Part shown: piece by piece, positions 32,743 to 41,537 of the stretch
Layout: each line of letters opens with the position of its first letter
Position numbering within the stretch: position 1 is the first letter of the stretch
Source of the DNA: Microbacterium sp. SY138
Lineage (GTDB): Bacteria; Actinomycetota; Actinomycetes; Actinomycetales; Microbacteriaceae
Assembly (NCBI RefSeq): GCF_039729145.1
Contig: NZ_CP155793.1
Location: 496,001 to 560,000, forward strand
Length of the DNA: 64,000 bases
Direction of reading: 5' to 3'
Position numbers and translations under genes: made by a program
The notes under the pieces: generated by a model
The model's database searches: none
Told to the model about the DNA's origin: nothing
The model's input: only the letters and a program-made list of their open reading frames with translations

Positions 32743-33774
32743 CTACGCGGAGCGCGGCGGCGCGGTGGACGAGCGCACGATGAGCTGAGGGTCGGTGGAG
32801 GGCATCTCGCCGACCGCATCGTGTCCCTCGATCTGAGCGATCACCCGGAGCGCGGCCGCGCGGCCCATCGCCTCGAAGGGTTGGCGGACCGTGGTGAGCG
32901 CGGGGGAGGCGTAGGCGGCGAGGGCGATGTCGTCGACGCTCACCACCGAGACGTCGTCGGGAACGCTGCGACCGGCCTCGTGCAGCGCGCGGATCAGTCC
33001 GAACGCCATCTCGTCGCTGCTGACGAACACGGCCGTGGCCTCGGGGATGGCCGCGATCGTGCGACCGGCGCGGTAGCCCGACTCGGGCGTCCAGTCGGCG
33101 GGGATCAGCGGCGGGGGAACGATTCCGCGGTCGCGGAGCGTCTGTTCCCACGCCTCGCTGCGCTGCTGCGTCTCGGTCCAGTAGTCGTCGCCGGAGACGT
33201 GCCAGACGGTCTTGTGCCCGAGATCGAGCAGGTGCTCGACGGCGAGACGCGCGATCGCGCGCTGGTCGACGGCGAGAGGGGCGTCTTCGTCGAGAGAGGT
33301 GCGCTCGCTGCGGGTTGCGGGGGTGCGTTCGGTGCGCGCCCGCATGGCCGGACTCTCGAGCTCGACCGGCACCCCGAGGATGATGCCTTCCGCGCCCTGA
33401 CGCTCCAGCCGGTCGAAGGCCTCCAGGAACGCCTCGGCCGACGCATGGTCGGCGACGGCCGCCGTCGAGACGGTGTATCCGTTCGCCGCAGCCGCCTGCT
33501 GGATGCCGACACCGAGGGCCGCTGACGAGTATCGGTCGGTCGAGACGACGATCACACCGAGCACACGGGTGCGGCCGGAGGCGAGGGATGCGGCGGCGGC
33601 GTGCACGCGATAGCCGAGCTCTTCGACCGCTGCGAGCACGCGCCTGGCGGTGTCGGGGCGCACGTTGTCCTGCCCGGACATGACGCGCGAGACGGTCTGC
33701 GTGGAGACTCCGGCGAGCTGGGCGACATCGACCTGGCTGGGGGCGCGGTCGTCTCTCGGGCGACGAGGTGACAT
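32743..33774 (-). CDS. LacI family regulator of the glycan locus
   Basis: 343 residues from ATG at 33774. N-terminal HTH with QLAGVSTQTVSRVM (about 17-30) and the hinge LASGRTRVLGVIV; the remainder is a PBP-like sensor (GAEGIILGVPVEL, TAVFVSSDEMAFGLIRAL, VSVVSVDDIALAAYASPALTTVRQP). The frame is open to 34005 but that extension lies in the GH35 gene. It is divergent from the GH35 gene, and a repeated TGTKWGCGCWMACA-like operator occurs at this promoter, at the GH101 promoter and at the ABC/isomerase promoters, so it is the obvious regulator of them all. Inducer probably galactose or a GalNAc-containing sugar; inference. Confidence 0.92.
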   Translation of the reverse strand: MSPRRPRDDRAPSQVDVAQLAGVSTQTVSRVMSGQDNVRPDTARRVLAAVEELGYRVHAAAASLASGRTRVLGVIVVSTDRYSSAALGVGIQQAAAANGYTVSTAAVADHASAEAFLEAFDRLERQGAEGIILGVPVELESPAMRARTERTPATRSERTSLDEDAPLAVDQRAIARLAVEHLLDLGHKTVWHVSGDDYWTETQQRSEAWEQTLRDRGIVPPPLIPADWTPESGYRAGRTIAAIPEATAVFVSSDEMAFGLIRALHEAGRSVPDDVSVVSVDDIALAAYASPALTTVRQPFEAMGRAAALRVIAQIEGHDAVGEMPSTDPQLIVRSSTAPPRSA

Positions 33775-33837
33775 GTGCTCAATGGTAGCGATCAATCGGC
33801 GTGAATCCAGGAGGCGGCGAGTCGTGTGATGCGATAA

Positions 33838-33851
33838 TGTGAACGCAAACA
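33838..33851. promoter_or_regulatory. LacI operator A (GH35 promoter)
   Basis: TGTGAACGCAAACA, reverse-oriented form of TGTTTGCGTTCACA, one base from the full consensus, directly following a GATAAT hexamer (33833-33838) and 17 bp before the GH35 ATG. Confidence 0.85.
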
Positions 33852-33868
33852 CTCGTGCTTGGAGCGCT

Positions 33869-35734
33869 ATGCCTGACCTTCTCGCCTCGGCTCTCGACGA
33901 CTCTTCCGTCGCCGTCGACGCCCCGGCCGCCGCGTCGCCGATCGGCGCGCCCACCTTGACCTGGCGTGACGGGGAGATTCTCCGCGACGGCGTCGCCCAC
34001 CGCATCCTGGCGGGCTCGATCCACTACTTCCGCGTCCATCCCGACCAGTGGGAGGACCGCCTCCGTCGGCTCGCCGCGATGGGCGCGAACACGGTCGACA
34101 CGTATGTCGCCTGGAACTTCCATGAGCGCGTCGAGGGCGATGCGCACTTCGACGGGTGGCGCGACATCGAGCGCTTCATCCGCCTCGCCGGAGACGTCGG
34201 ACTCGATGTCTTCCTCCGGCCCAGTCCCTACATCTGCGCCGAGTGGTCCAACGGCGGCATCCCGTTCTGGCTGTCGGGGCGGGTCACGGCACTGCGCACC
34301 AGCGACGCCGACTTCCTCGCGGCGGTCGACGCGTGGTACGACGCGCTGATCCCCCGCCTCGCCCCTCTGCAGGCGGCGCACGGCGGACCGATCGTCGCGA
34401 TCCAGATCGAGAACGAGTACGGCTCGTTCGGCAGCGATTCCGCCTACCTCGCACACCTGCGCGATGGGCTCCGTCGCCGCGGGATGGTCGAGATGCTCAC
34501 GACCGCCGACGGCATCACCGGCGACATGATCGAGCACGGCAGTGTTCCGGGTGCGATGGCGACCTTCACCTTCGGTACCGGCGTCGCGCGGGCGGTCGAG
34601 CTGCGTCGCGAGGGCGATGCGCTCATGTGCAGCGAGCTGTGGGGCGGCTGGTTCGACCACTGGGGCGAACGGCACCACGTGCGCTCCGCCGCGAGCACCG
34701 GCGGCACGATCGCGGAGTTGCTGGCTGCGGGCGGATCCGTGAGCCTCTACATGGCGCACGGCGGCACGAACTTCGGCCTCTGGAACGGGGCGAACCATGA
34801 CCAGGTGCTGCAGCCGACGGTCACCAGTTACGACTCGGATGCACCGATCGGCGAAGACGGCACGCTGAACGAGAAGTTCCATGCGCTGCGGTCGATGTTC
34901 GCGCCGTTCCATGCGGGTGAGCTCCCTCCGATCCCCGCCGATCCGCAGCGGCAGAGCGCCGCGACCGCACCGCTCGAACCACGGGCTTCGCTGGGGGAGC
35001 TGATCGCGACTCTCCCCGTGACCGGCGACGTCTCGCCGCGACCGCGCACGTTCGAAGAGCTCGGTGCTGAAGACGGTCTGGTCGCGTATCAGGCGGACGT
35101 GTCATTTCCCGCCGAGGCCGTGCTCACGATCGACGGACTGCATGACCGTGCCGTGGTGTCCCTCGACGGGCTGCGGCTCGGCGTGCTCGAGCGCGATGGC
35201 GATACCTCGCTCTCCCTGCCCGTAGGCGGCGGCGCCGGGCGGCTCACGATCGTGGTCGAGAGTCTCGGGCGCATCAATTACGGTCCGTACACGGGTGAGG
35301 GCAAGGGCATCATGCGCGGCGTGATGATCGGCCGCCGGCTCGTCAACGGGTGGACGCATCGCCTCATCCCGCAGGATGCTCCTGCCGTGACCGCGCATTC
35401 GGCGACTACCCACTTGGCGACTCCCCGCTCGGCGGCTTCCGGCTTGCCGGCGAACGCCTCCGACGGCCTCGCCGTCGCCTCGTTCGACGTCGCCGAGCCG
35501 CTCGATGCCTGGCTGGCGTTCCCCGCGGGATCGAAGGGGATGGTCTGGCTGAACGGGTTCCTCCTGGGGCGGTACTGGAAAGTCGGGCCGCAGGAGACGC
35601 TCTACGCGCCGGCACCGCTCTGGAAGGTCGGCCGCAACGAGATCGTGGTGCTCGATACCGATGGCCTTGGAGCGAAGGTCGAGATCCGTGAGGAGCCCTC
35701 CTTCGGAGAGACCGAGGAGTTCATCGGCTCCTGA
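33869..35734 (+). CDS. GH35 beta-galactosidase (intracellular)
   Basis: 621 residues from the ATG at 33869 (SD GGAG); no signal peptide. Catalytic TIM barrel about 25-330: RILAGSIHYFRVHPDQWEDRLRRLAAMGANTVDTYVAWNFHE, the acid/base Glu183 in IQIENEYGSFG, and the nucleophile Glu256 in MCSELWGGWFDHWGE. The C-terminal part has jelly-roll domains ending MVWLNGFLLGRYWKVGPQETLYAP, usual for GH35. A low-complexity insert HSATTHLATPRSAASG (about 510-526) is unusual. It should release terminal beta-galactose; with the neighbouring GH101 and ABC transporter, imported Gal-beta-1,3-GalNAc is a likely substrate. Followed by a terminator, then the GH101 promoter. Confidence 0.93.
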   Translation: MPDLLASALDDSSVAVDAPAAASPIGAPTLTWRDGEILRDGVAHRILAGSIHYFRVHPDQWEDRLRRLAAMGANTVDTYVAWNFHERVEGDAHFDGWRDIERFIRLAGDVGLDVFLRPSPYICAEWSNGGIPFWLSGRVTALRTSDADFLAAVDAWYDALIPRLAPLQAAHGGPIVAIQIENEYGSFGSDSAYLAHLRDGLRRRGMVEMLTTADGITGDMIEHGSVPGAMATFTFGTGVARAVELRREGDALMCSELWGGWFDHWGERHHVRSAASTGGTIAELLAAGGSVSLYMAHGGTNFGLWNGANHDQVLQPTVTSYDSDAPIGEDGTLNEKFHALRSMFAPFHAGELPPIPADPQRQSAATAPLEPRASLGELIATLPVTGDVSPRPRTFEELGAEDGLVAYQADVSFPAEAVLTIDGLHDRAVVSLDGLRLGVLERDGDTSLSLPVGGGAGRLTIVVESLGRINYGPYTGEGKGIMRGVMIGRRLVNGWTHRLIPQDAPAVTAHSATTHLATPRSAASGLPANASDGLAVASFDVAEPLDAWLAFPAGSKGMVWLNGFLLGRYWKVGPQETLYAPAPLWKVGRNEIVVLDTDGLGAKVEIREEPSFGETEEFIGS

Positions 35735-35745
35735 GCCGGAACGTC

Positions 35746-35786
35746 AGAAGAGCCGCCTCGCACCGTGTGCGCGGGGCGGCTCTTCT
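35746..35786 (+). terminator. terminator of the GH35 gene
   Basis: 16-bp arms with one mismatch (35746-35761, 35771-35786). Confidence 0.85.
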
Positions 35787-35813
35787 CGTCTGTGGCGGAT
35801 GACTTTTGGCCAA

Positions 35814-35827
35814 TGTTTGCGCTCGCT
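35814..35827. promoter_or_regulatory. LacI operator B (upstream, GH101 promoter)
   Basis: TGTTTGCGCTCGCT, 12 of 14 to the consensus TGTTTGCGCTCACA, about 55 bp (centre to centre) upstream of operator C, flanking the predicted promoter. Confidence 0.75.
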
Positions 35828-35839
35828 TACAACGGAGCC

Positions 35840-35869
35840 TTGATATACCGGACTCCGTCTGCATATTGT
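35840..35869 (+). promoter_or_regulatory. predicted promoter of the GH101 gene
   Basis: TTGATA (35840-35845), 18-bp spacer, TATTGT (35864-35869). Lies between operators B and C. Confidence 0.55.
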
Positions 35870-35882
35870 GATAGCGCAAACA
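35869..35882. promoter_or_regulatory. LacI operator C (GH101 promoter, near +1)
   Basis: TGATAGCGCAAACA, 12 of 14 to the reverse consensus TGTGAGCGCAAACA; abuts the -10, so binding would block initiation. Confidence 0.75.
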
Positions 35883-35963
35883 TCGAGGTGTGTCATCGAT
35901 GATCATCTGCGACGCATCGGGGCGTCTGTGCTCCCGGACGTCGCTCCGACCGAGAGGCAAGAC

Positions 35964-38900
35964 GTGTCGAAACCTTCCCGACCGCCCCGCGCGGCCGTCG
36001 CCCTCAGCTCCCTGCTGGCGACGGCGCTCGCGTTCGGCGGCGTGCTCATCCAGGCGCCGGCTGCGCAGGCTGCCGATCTGATCCCCGTCCCCAAGACCGA
36101 CTACCGCCTGCACGGGGTGTCGAGCGAATCGGACCCCTACCCGGCTCCGCCATCGGTCGACGGCACGGCGCTCGCCGCCTTCGATGGTGATTTCGGTACG
36201 CAGTGGGTCTCGCGCTACACGGAGAAGGCGCCGTTCCCGCACTGGCTGTCCATCGACCTCCAGCGCTCCGTCTCCGTCAAGGCGCTCGACTACTCGGGCA
36301 AGCTCGGACAGCGGATCGACGCGAAGAATGTCGAGGTCTACGTGACCGACGACGCCCAGGCTGCCACCCTCTCGCCGGCGGACGGCGGGTGGGGGGCCGC
36401 GGTCGCGACGGCGACCCTGCACGCGCCGACGTCGAACAATGAGAAGCAGCGCATCTCGCTCGACACCGCGGTCGAGGGTCGGTACGTCGCGCTGCTGATC
36501 ATCGATGCGCAGGACATGACCGGCAATGGTGCCGGTGGGGGTGAGATCGAGATCCTGTCGGACCAGGAGCTGCCTCCCATCGTCACCGAGCCGGAGGTCC
36601 CCGACACCGACGAGAAGGTCGAGATCGCCGACGGCGGCACGACTGCGGTCGTCTCGACCGAGTTCCCCCGCATCGCCGAGTACCGGGTGGGGGACGACAG
36701 CATCACCGGGCAGCGCACCTCCGCGAAGACCTGGTCCGTGAACGGGACGAGCTACCCGTCGGAGACCACCTCGACCTCCTCCGCGACCGGAGTCGACTAC
36801 GTGTCGAAGCTCACCGGCATCGACGTCACGGTGCGCAGCAGCATCCGCGTCGCGAAGAACGGCACCGTCGGGTTCGAGGTCACCGCCGTCGAAGGCTCGG
36901 CGACCGTGACCACGCTCGGGGTCCCGGACAACGCGTTCCTCTCCGCGAGCGCTGCGGACGGCGGGGCGACGCTGGATCGCACCGTGATCAGTCCTGACAG
37001 CACCAAGAACGCCGACGAGCACATCGCGGTGAACGCATCCACGGCGACCGGCCAGAAAGGGGCGGCATTCGCGTTCCTCGGCAACGGAGCGCTGGTCGGC
37101 AGCGTGATCACCAATGCGACGACCCAGGCCTCCGGGGGGACCGCCTCCTGGAACACCCGCCTGACCACGCGCGTGACCGAGGCATCGGGGCGCACGGCCG
37201 AGATCGGATCCAGCGCCTGGCTGGTTCACCCCACCACCGCCGTCGACAGCCGCGTCACCACCTACGCCCTGCCCCAGGTCACCGTCCTCCTCGCCGCCGA
37301 CCGCAACGGCGACGCGACCGTCGACTGGCAGGACGCGGCGATCCGCTATCGCGAGGTCGACACCCCGCGTCTCGGTGCCGACCGGGTCGCGGAGCGTGTC
37401 GTCAGCCGCATCCCCTTCAATTTCGCGTCCAGTGCGACGAACTACTTCGACCTCGTGCTCGACAACACCAAGCGCATCGCGAACCAGACCGACGGCCTCG
37501 GCCAGTGGGTGCTCAACAAGGGCTATGGCAGCGAGGGCCACGACTCGGCGAACACCGACTACGGCGGAAACTACAATGAGCGTGCCGGTGGTCTCGACGA
37601 CCTGAACACCCTCGTCGACGAGGGCGCGAAGCTCAACGCCGACATGAGCGTGCACGTCAACGCCACGGAGATCTACCCCCAGGCCAACGCCTTCGACCCG
37701 GCGATCCTCGACGGCGACGCCCCGTACAAGAAGGGGTGGGCATGGCTCGACCAGTCGTACTACATCAACCAGCAGGCAGACCTCGGCACCGGTCGTGTGC
37801 TCGATCGTTTCCAGCAGCTGCGTGACGAGGTACCGGGGCTCAGCGGCGTCTACATCGACGTCTACTATTCCAACGGCTGGGTCGCCGAAGAGCTCGCGGA
37901 CGAGCTGAACGGCATGGACCTCGAAGTCGCGACCGAATGGGGCGACAAGTTCGTCGACAACACGGTCTGGTCGCACTGGCCGAACGACCTCGCCTACGGC
38001 GGCAAGGACAACAAGGGCATCAACTCCACCATGGTGCGCTTCATCCAGAACGGACAGGCCGACATCTGGAACGACGACGCCCTGTTGGGCCAGCAGCGGC
38101 TGATCGACGCCGAGGGATGGCAGGGCAACCGCAACTGGGACGGCTTCATGGGCAACATCTGGACGCAGAGCCTGCCGACGAAGTTCCTGCAGCACTTCGA
38201 TCTGCTCACGTACGAGGCGGGTGCGGAGGCGACGCTGACGGATGACGTCGCCGTGCGCATGGACGGAAGCACCAGGGTCGTCACGATGGACGGGGCGACG
38301 GTGCTGCGAGGCGACTCGTACCTGCTGCCGTGGCAGTCGCTGGAGTCGAACGAGGAGGCCGGGTCGCCCGTCGACGCCGACAAGATGTACTTCTACTCCG
38401 CATCCGGCGGCGAGAAGACGTTCGGTCTCACCGACGCCTTCCGCGGCAACACGGCCTTCGACGTCTTCGAGCTCGGCGACCAGGGACGCGTCAAGGTCGG
38501 CACGGTCAACGCGACGGGCGGTGAGCTCACGCTCACGGGAGACAAGGGCACGGCCTATGTCGTGGTGCCGCAGGGCGGGGCGCAGCGCGCAGCCGTCGAC
38601 TACCACGACGCCGGTCTCGACGACCCGGGTTTCAACTCCGGTTCGCTCGACGTCTGGAACCCGCGAGGCGAGGTGACGATCGAGCGCACAGATCAGGGAA
38701 CGGCGAAGACCGAGTCCCGCGGCGACAACATCGCTGTGCTCGGCGCTGCCGCATCGTCCATCACCCAGACCGTCACCGGCCTGAAGCCGGGAGAGCGGTA
38801 CTCGTTCTCGGCCCAGGTGCAGATCGAGCCGACGGCGACGAGAGACGTCACGGTGGCGGTCGACACGGGGAACGGGGTCGTTCCGGCCACCTGGAACCTC

Positions 38901-41147
38901 TCCCCGACGGAGAACCGCATGGTGTCGGACTCGAAGGCCGGGTTGGGGTACCAGCGAGGATCGGTCTCCTTCCTGGCACCGGCGTCCGGTCAGGTGGATG
39001 TCTCCGTGTCCGCCGTGGCGGGTGAGCCGAAGGTGCGGGTCGACAACGCGCGCATCATGCGCGATACGACTTCGCCTCGTGCCGAGGGCACCGTCTACTC
39101 GAACGACTTCGAGGGCAACCAGGCCGGCTGGGGGCCGTTCGTCTTCGCAGGCGACCCCGGCGGCATCCGCACGAGCATCTCGCGCCGCAACGAGCCCTAC
39201 ACGACGAGCGAATGGCGGAACACCGCCATCCCGTTCGACTCGGGGGCACTGGCCGGGCTCGCGGTCGACTCCACCCTGTCGGGGGATCACTCGCTGATGT
39301 CGAACTCGGAGTACAGCGGTCTGATCTATCGCACCGACCCGACGCTCGTGCCGTTGCAGGCAGGGCACTCCTACCGGATCGGCTTCGACTACCAGGCCGG
39401 GGCGAGCGGCGCATATCGCTGGCTCACCGGGACCGACTCCGTGGCGGGTGGCAAGGTCACGTCGACCACGCTCAGCCGCACGGGGATCACCCAGGCGCTG
39501 GAGACGGCACAGTTCTCGCAGGACGTCGTCGTCGGATGCGGCGACTACACCTGGGTGGGACTCGAGCGGGTGGGAGGGCCGGAAGTGGACTTCGTGCTCG
39601 ACGACTTCACCGTCACCGACCTCGGTCCCACCACCGGCGGCACCCCGTGCGCGACCGTGTCCGGCGAAGCGGGCGTCCTGAGCCCCGGTGCGCAGACCGC
39701 GTTCACGACCACCTTCACGAACAGCGAGTCCATCGCCGTCGAGAACATCGGCGTGCAGCTCGAGCTGCCGGAGGGGTACGCGGTTGAGGTCGCCGACGGC
39801 TCATCGAACCTGTTCGAGACGGTCGCTCCCGGGGACAGTGTGGACACCACGTGGCTGATCACCGCGCCGGCAGCCGCAGCCGGTACGGGCATCGGAATCG
39901 GGATCGCGGCGACGTACCTCGCGGATTGCGACGTGCGCACCGTCCGCACGACGCAGGAGGTGTCGGTGTCCTCGCGGGCACGCATCCCCAACTCGCAGAT
40001 CACGGTGTCGGCGAGCTCCGAGGAGACAGCCGGTGAAGACGGCGCCGCCGCCAACATGATCGACGGCAACGCCGGCACCTTCTGGCACAGCCGGTGGAGC
40101 GTCGACGCGACCTCGTATCCGCACGTGATGACCTTCGATCTCGGTGCCGCCGAGAAGATCGACGGCATCTCGTACCTGCGTCGCAACGCGAACCAGAACG
40201 GGCCGATCAAGGGCTATGAGGTCGCGGTCTCCGCGGACGGGCAGGCGTACACGCCGGTCACGTCGGGGGAGTGGCAGAACCTCGCCGACTGGCAGGACGT
40301 GGACTTCGCCGAGACCACAGCCCGCTACATCCGGGTCACCGCGACCTCATCGATCTCGGGGACGCAGTTCGCCTCGGTGGCCGAGATGGCCGTCTACGGC
40401 TCCTCGGCTCCGCAGGCGGGCCATGCGCCCGCGACGCGTCCGGCCGACGACCTGAGCGCGTGCAACCCGGCTATCGATCCGAAGATCGGTCTCGACACCG
40501 ACTCGGTGCGCGCCGGGGAGACGGTGGGTGTCGCGCTCACGGGCTTCGGTCCGCGCTCGACGGTGTCGGTGTGGCTCGACGGCGCGAAGCTGACGGATGC
40601 GACGGTCGATGAGAAGGGCGCGCTGTCGACGAGACTGCTGATCCCCACCGACGCCTCGCTCGGGAAGCACCGGGTGATCGTCCAGGACGCGTCCGGTGCG
40701 GAACTCGCCAGCGCTCCGTTGAAGGTCAAGAAGGCGAAGCCGGGGAAGAAGGCGACCGTCACGGCCTCCATCGGCTCGGTGGTGGCGGGAGGGAGTCTGA
40801 CCGTGCAGCTGAGCGGGTTCGAGCCGGACGCGGTGGTGCAGCTGTGGCTGCATTCCGAGCCGGTGCGGATCGGCGAGGTGACGGTGTCCGCCGACGGCGA
40901 CGCCGTGGCCACGGTCTCGATTCCCGCAGCGACGCCGGCTGGAGCCCACGCTCTCGTCGCGACCGACGCCCAGGGCGTGGAGCTGGCGCGCGGGGACCTC
41001 ACGGTCACGGCCGGTGCTGCCGCTAGCGCCGGTGGCCTCGCGACGACCGGTGCAGACGGAGCCATCTGGGCAGGGGCGGCGGTCGCCGGTCTGGCCGCGA
41101 TCACGCTCGGCCTCGTCCTCTGGCTGCGGAGACGCCGACTGAGCTGA
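35964..41147 (+). CDS. GH101 endo-alpha-N-acetylgalactosaminidase, wall-anchored
   Basis: 1727 residues from GTG. Signal peptide about 1-36 (AQA-AD). N-terminal F5/8-type C (CBM32-like) domain about 40-210; GH101 supersandwich about 230-470; catalytic barrel about 480-800 with Asp632 in SGVYIDVYYSNGW and Glu658 in EVATEWGDKF, matching the nucleophile/acid-base pair of Streptococcus GH101 (spacing 26 here, 32 there); Asn/Gly-rich FVDNTVWSHWPNDLAYGGKDNKG is a family block. A second F5/8-type C domain lies at about 1340-1480, then two Ig-like domains, and a sorting signal LATTG (1692-1696), hydrophobic helix and RRRRLS tail: the LAxTG form used by class E sortases. It frees Gal-beta-1,3-GalNAc from Ser/Thr O-glycans outside the cell. 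Flanked by LacI operators; hairpin terminator follows. Confidence 0.95.
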   Translation: MSKPSRPPRAAVALSSLLATALAFGGVLIQAPAAQAADLIPVPKTDYRLHGVSSESDPYPAPPSVDGTALAAFDGDFGTQWVSRYTEKAPFPHWLSIDLQRSVSVKALDYSGKLGQRIDAKNVEVYVTDDAQAATLSPADGGWGAAVATATLHAPTSNNEKQRISLDTAVEGRYVALLIIDAQDMTGNGAGGGEIEILSDQELPPIVTEPEVPDTDEKVEIADGGTTAVVSTEFPRIAEYRVGDDSITGQRTSAKTWSVNGTSYPSETTSTSSATGVDYVSKLTGIDVTVRSSIRVAKNGTVGFEVTAVEGSATVTTLGVPDNAFLSASAADGGATLDRTVISPDSTKNADEHIAVNASTATGQKGAAFAFLGNGALVGSVITNATTQASGGTASWNTRLTTRVTEASGRTAEIGSSAWLVHPTTAVDSRVTTYALPQVTVLLAADRNGDATVDWQDAAIRYREVDTPRLGADRVAERVVSRIPFNFASSATNYFDLVLDNTKRIANQTDGLGQWVLNKGYGSEGHDSANTDYGGNYNERAGGLDDLNTLVDEGAKLNADMSVHVNATEIYPQANAFDPAILDGDAPYKKGWAWLDQSYYINQQADLGTGRVLDRFQQLRDEVPGLSGVYIDVYYSNGWVAEELADELNGMDLEVATEWGDKFVDNTVWSHWPNDLAYGGKDNKGINSTMVRFIQNGQADIWNDDALLGQQRLIDAEGWQGNRNWDGFMGNIWTQSLPTKFLQHFDLLTYEAGAEATLTDDVAVRMDGSTRVVTMDGATVLRGDSYLLPWQSLESNEEAGSPVDADKMYFYSASGGEKTFGLTDAFRGNTAFDVFELGDQGRVKVGTVNATGGELTLTGDKGTAYVVVPQGGAQRAAVDYHDAGLDDPGFNSGSLDVWNPRGEVTIERTDQGTAKTESRGDNIAVLGAAASSITQTVTGLKPGERYSFSAQVQIEPTATRDVTVAVDTGNGVVPATWNLSPTENRMVSDSKAGLGYQRGSVSFLAPASGQVDVSVSAVAGEPKVRVDNARIMRDTTSPRAEGTVYSNDFEGNQAGWGPFVFAGDPGGIRTSISRRNEPYTTSEWRNTAIPFDSGALAGLAVDSTLSGDHSLMSNSEYSGLIYRTDPTLVPLQAGHSYRIGFDYQAGASGAYRWLTGTDSVAGGKVTSTTLSRTGITQALETAQFSQDVVVGCGDYTWVGLERVGGPEVDFVLDDFTVTDLGPTTGGTPCATVSGEAGVLSPGAQTAFTTTFTNSESIAVENIGVQLELPEGYAVEVADGSSNLFETVAPGDSVDTTWLITAPAAAAGTGIGIGIAATYLADCDVRTVRTTQEVSVSSRARIPNSQITVSASSEETAGEDGAAANMIDGNAGTFWHSRWSVDATSYPHVMTFDLGAAEKIDGISYLRRNANQNGPIKGYEVAVSADGQAYTPVTSGEWQNLADWQDVDFAETTARYIRVTATSSISGTQFASVAEMAVYGSSAPQAGHAPATRPADDLSACNPAIDPKIGLDTDSVRAGETVGVALTGFGPRSTVSVWLDGAKLTDATVDEKGALSTRLLIPTDASLGKHRVIVQDASGAELASAPLKVKKAKPGKKATVTASIGSVVAGGSLTVQLSGFEPDAVVQLWLHSEPVRIGEVTVSADGDAVATVSIPAATPAGAHALVATDAQGVELARGDLTVTAGAAASAGGLATTGADGAIWAGAAVAGLAAITLGLVLWLRRRRLS

Positions 41148-41156
41148 CGCACCGCC

Positions 41157-41189
41157 CGAACGGCCCGGAGTGCTCCTCCGGGCCGTTCG
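41157..41189 (+). terminator. terminator of the GH101 gene
   Basis: Perfect 13-bp arms (41157-41169, 41177-41189), 7-nt loop, 9 bp after the stop. Confidence 0.9.
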
Positions 41190-41199
41190 CCGTCTCTAC

Positions 41200-41292
41200 C
41201 GCGCCCCACCCCGCGTCCGCCCGCCCCGCGCCCCGCCCCGCGTCCGCCCGCCCCGCGTCCGCCCGCCCCGCGCCCACCCGCCCTCGCCCCGC
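41200..41292. repeat. C-rich simple-sequence tract
   Basis: Almost only C and G on the plus strand with strong C excess. Contains the 15-mer CCCCGCGTCCGCCCG at 41209, 41236 and 41251 (the last two in tandem). With repeat element 4, the 18-bp repeat and the minus-strand terminator it fills the 390-bp geneless gap 41148-41537. Confidence 0.85.
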
Positions 41293-41293
41293 C

Positions 41294-41369
41294 GAGTGCA
41301 CGGCTCGTTGTCGAGTGCACGACTTGTACGCGTGGAGATTCCGTGCGCTCGCCAGATTCCCGTGCGCTC
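41294..41369. repeat. intergenic 19-bp-period GAGTGCACGG element, copy 4
   Basis: Direct cores GAGTGCACGG 41294-41303 and GAGTGCACGA 41313-41322 (period 19), 18-nt gap, inverted cores CCGTGCGCTC 41341-41350 and 41360-41369 (period 19). Same geometry as copies 2 and 3; between convergent genes. Confidence 0.85.
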
Positions 41370-41403
41370 GCTGAGCCTCCGACCCGGCTTGCCCTCCGAC
41401 GCC

Positions 41404-41451
41404 GCACACCCCGCAGCCCCCGCACACCCCGCAACCCCCGCACACCCCGCA
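41404..41451. repeat. 18-bp tandem repeat, three copies
   Basis: GCACACCCCGCA begins at 41404, 41422 and 41440, an exact 18-bp period. Noncoding on both strands as far as I can judge. Confidence 0.85.
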
Positions 41452-41483
41452 GCCACGCAGCACCGCACATCCACCGCGCGCAG

Positions 41484-41519
41484 ACGTCCGCCCTCGGCCG
41501 ATGGGCCGAGGGCGGACGT
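41484..41519 (-). terminator. terminator of the sugar ABC operon
   Basis: Perfect 16-bp arms (41484-41499, 41504-41519), GATG loop, 18 bp past the permease stop (41538) on the minus strand. Confidence 0.9.
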
Positions 41520-41537
41520 GAGGGATGAGACGGGGGA

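Noticed and set aside
35721..39368. 1215-residue minus-strand open frame
   Set aside because: Antisense to the GH101 gene; typical high-GC shadow with Arg/Asp/Val bias.
41196..41474. 92-residue minus-strand ORF rich in Ala, Gly and Cys
   Set aside because: It is the translation of the C-rich tract and 18-bp repeats; no SD and no normal composition.
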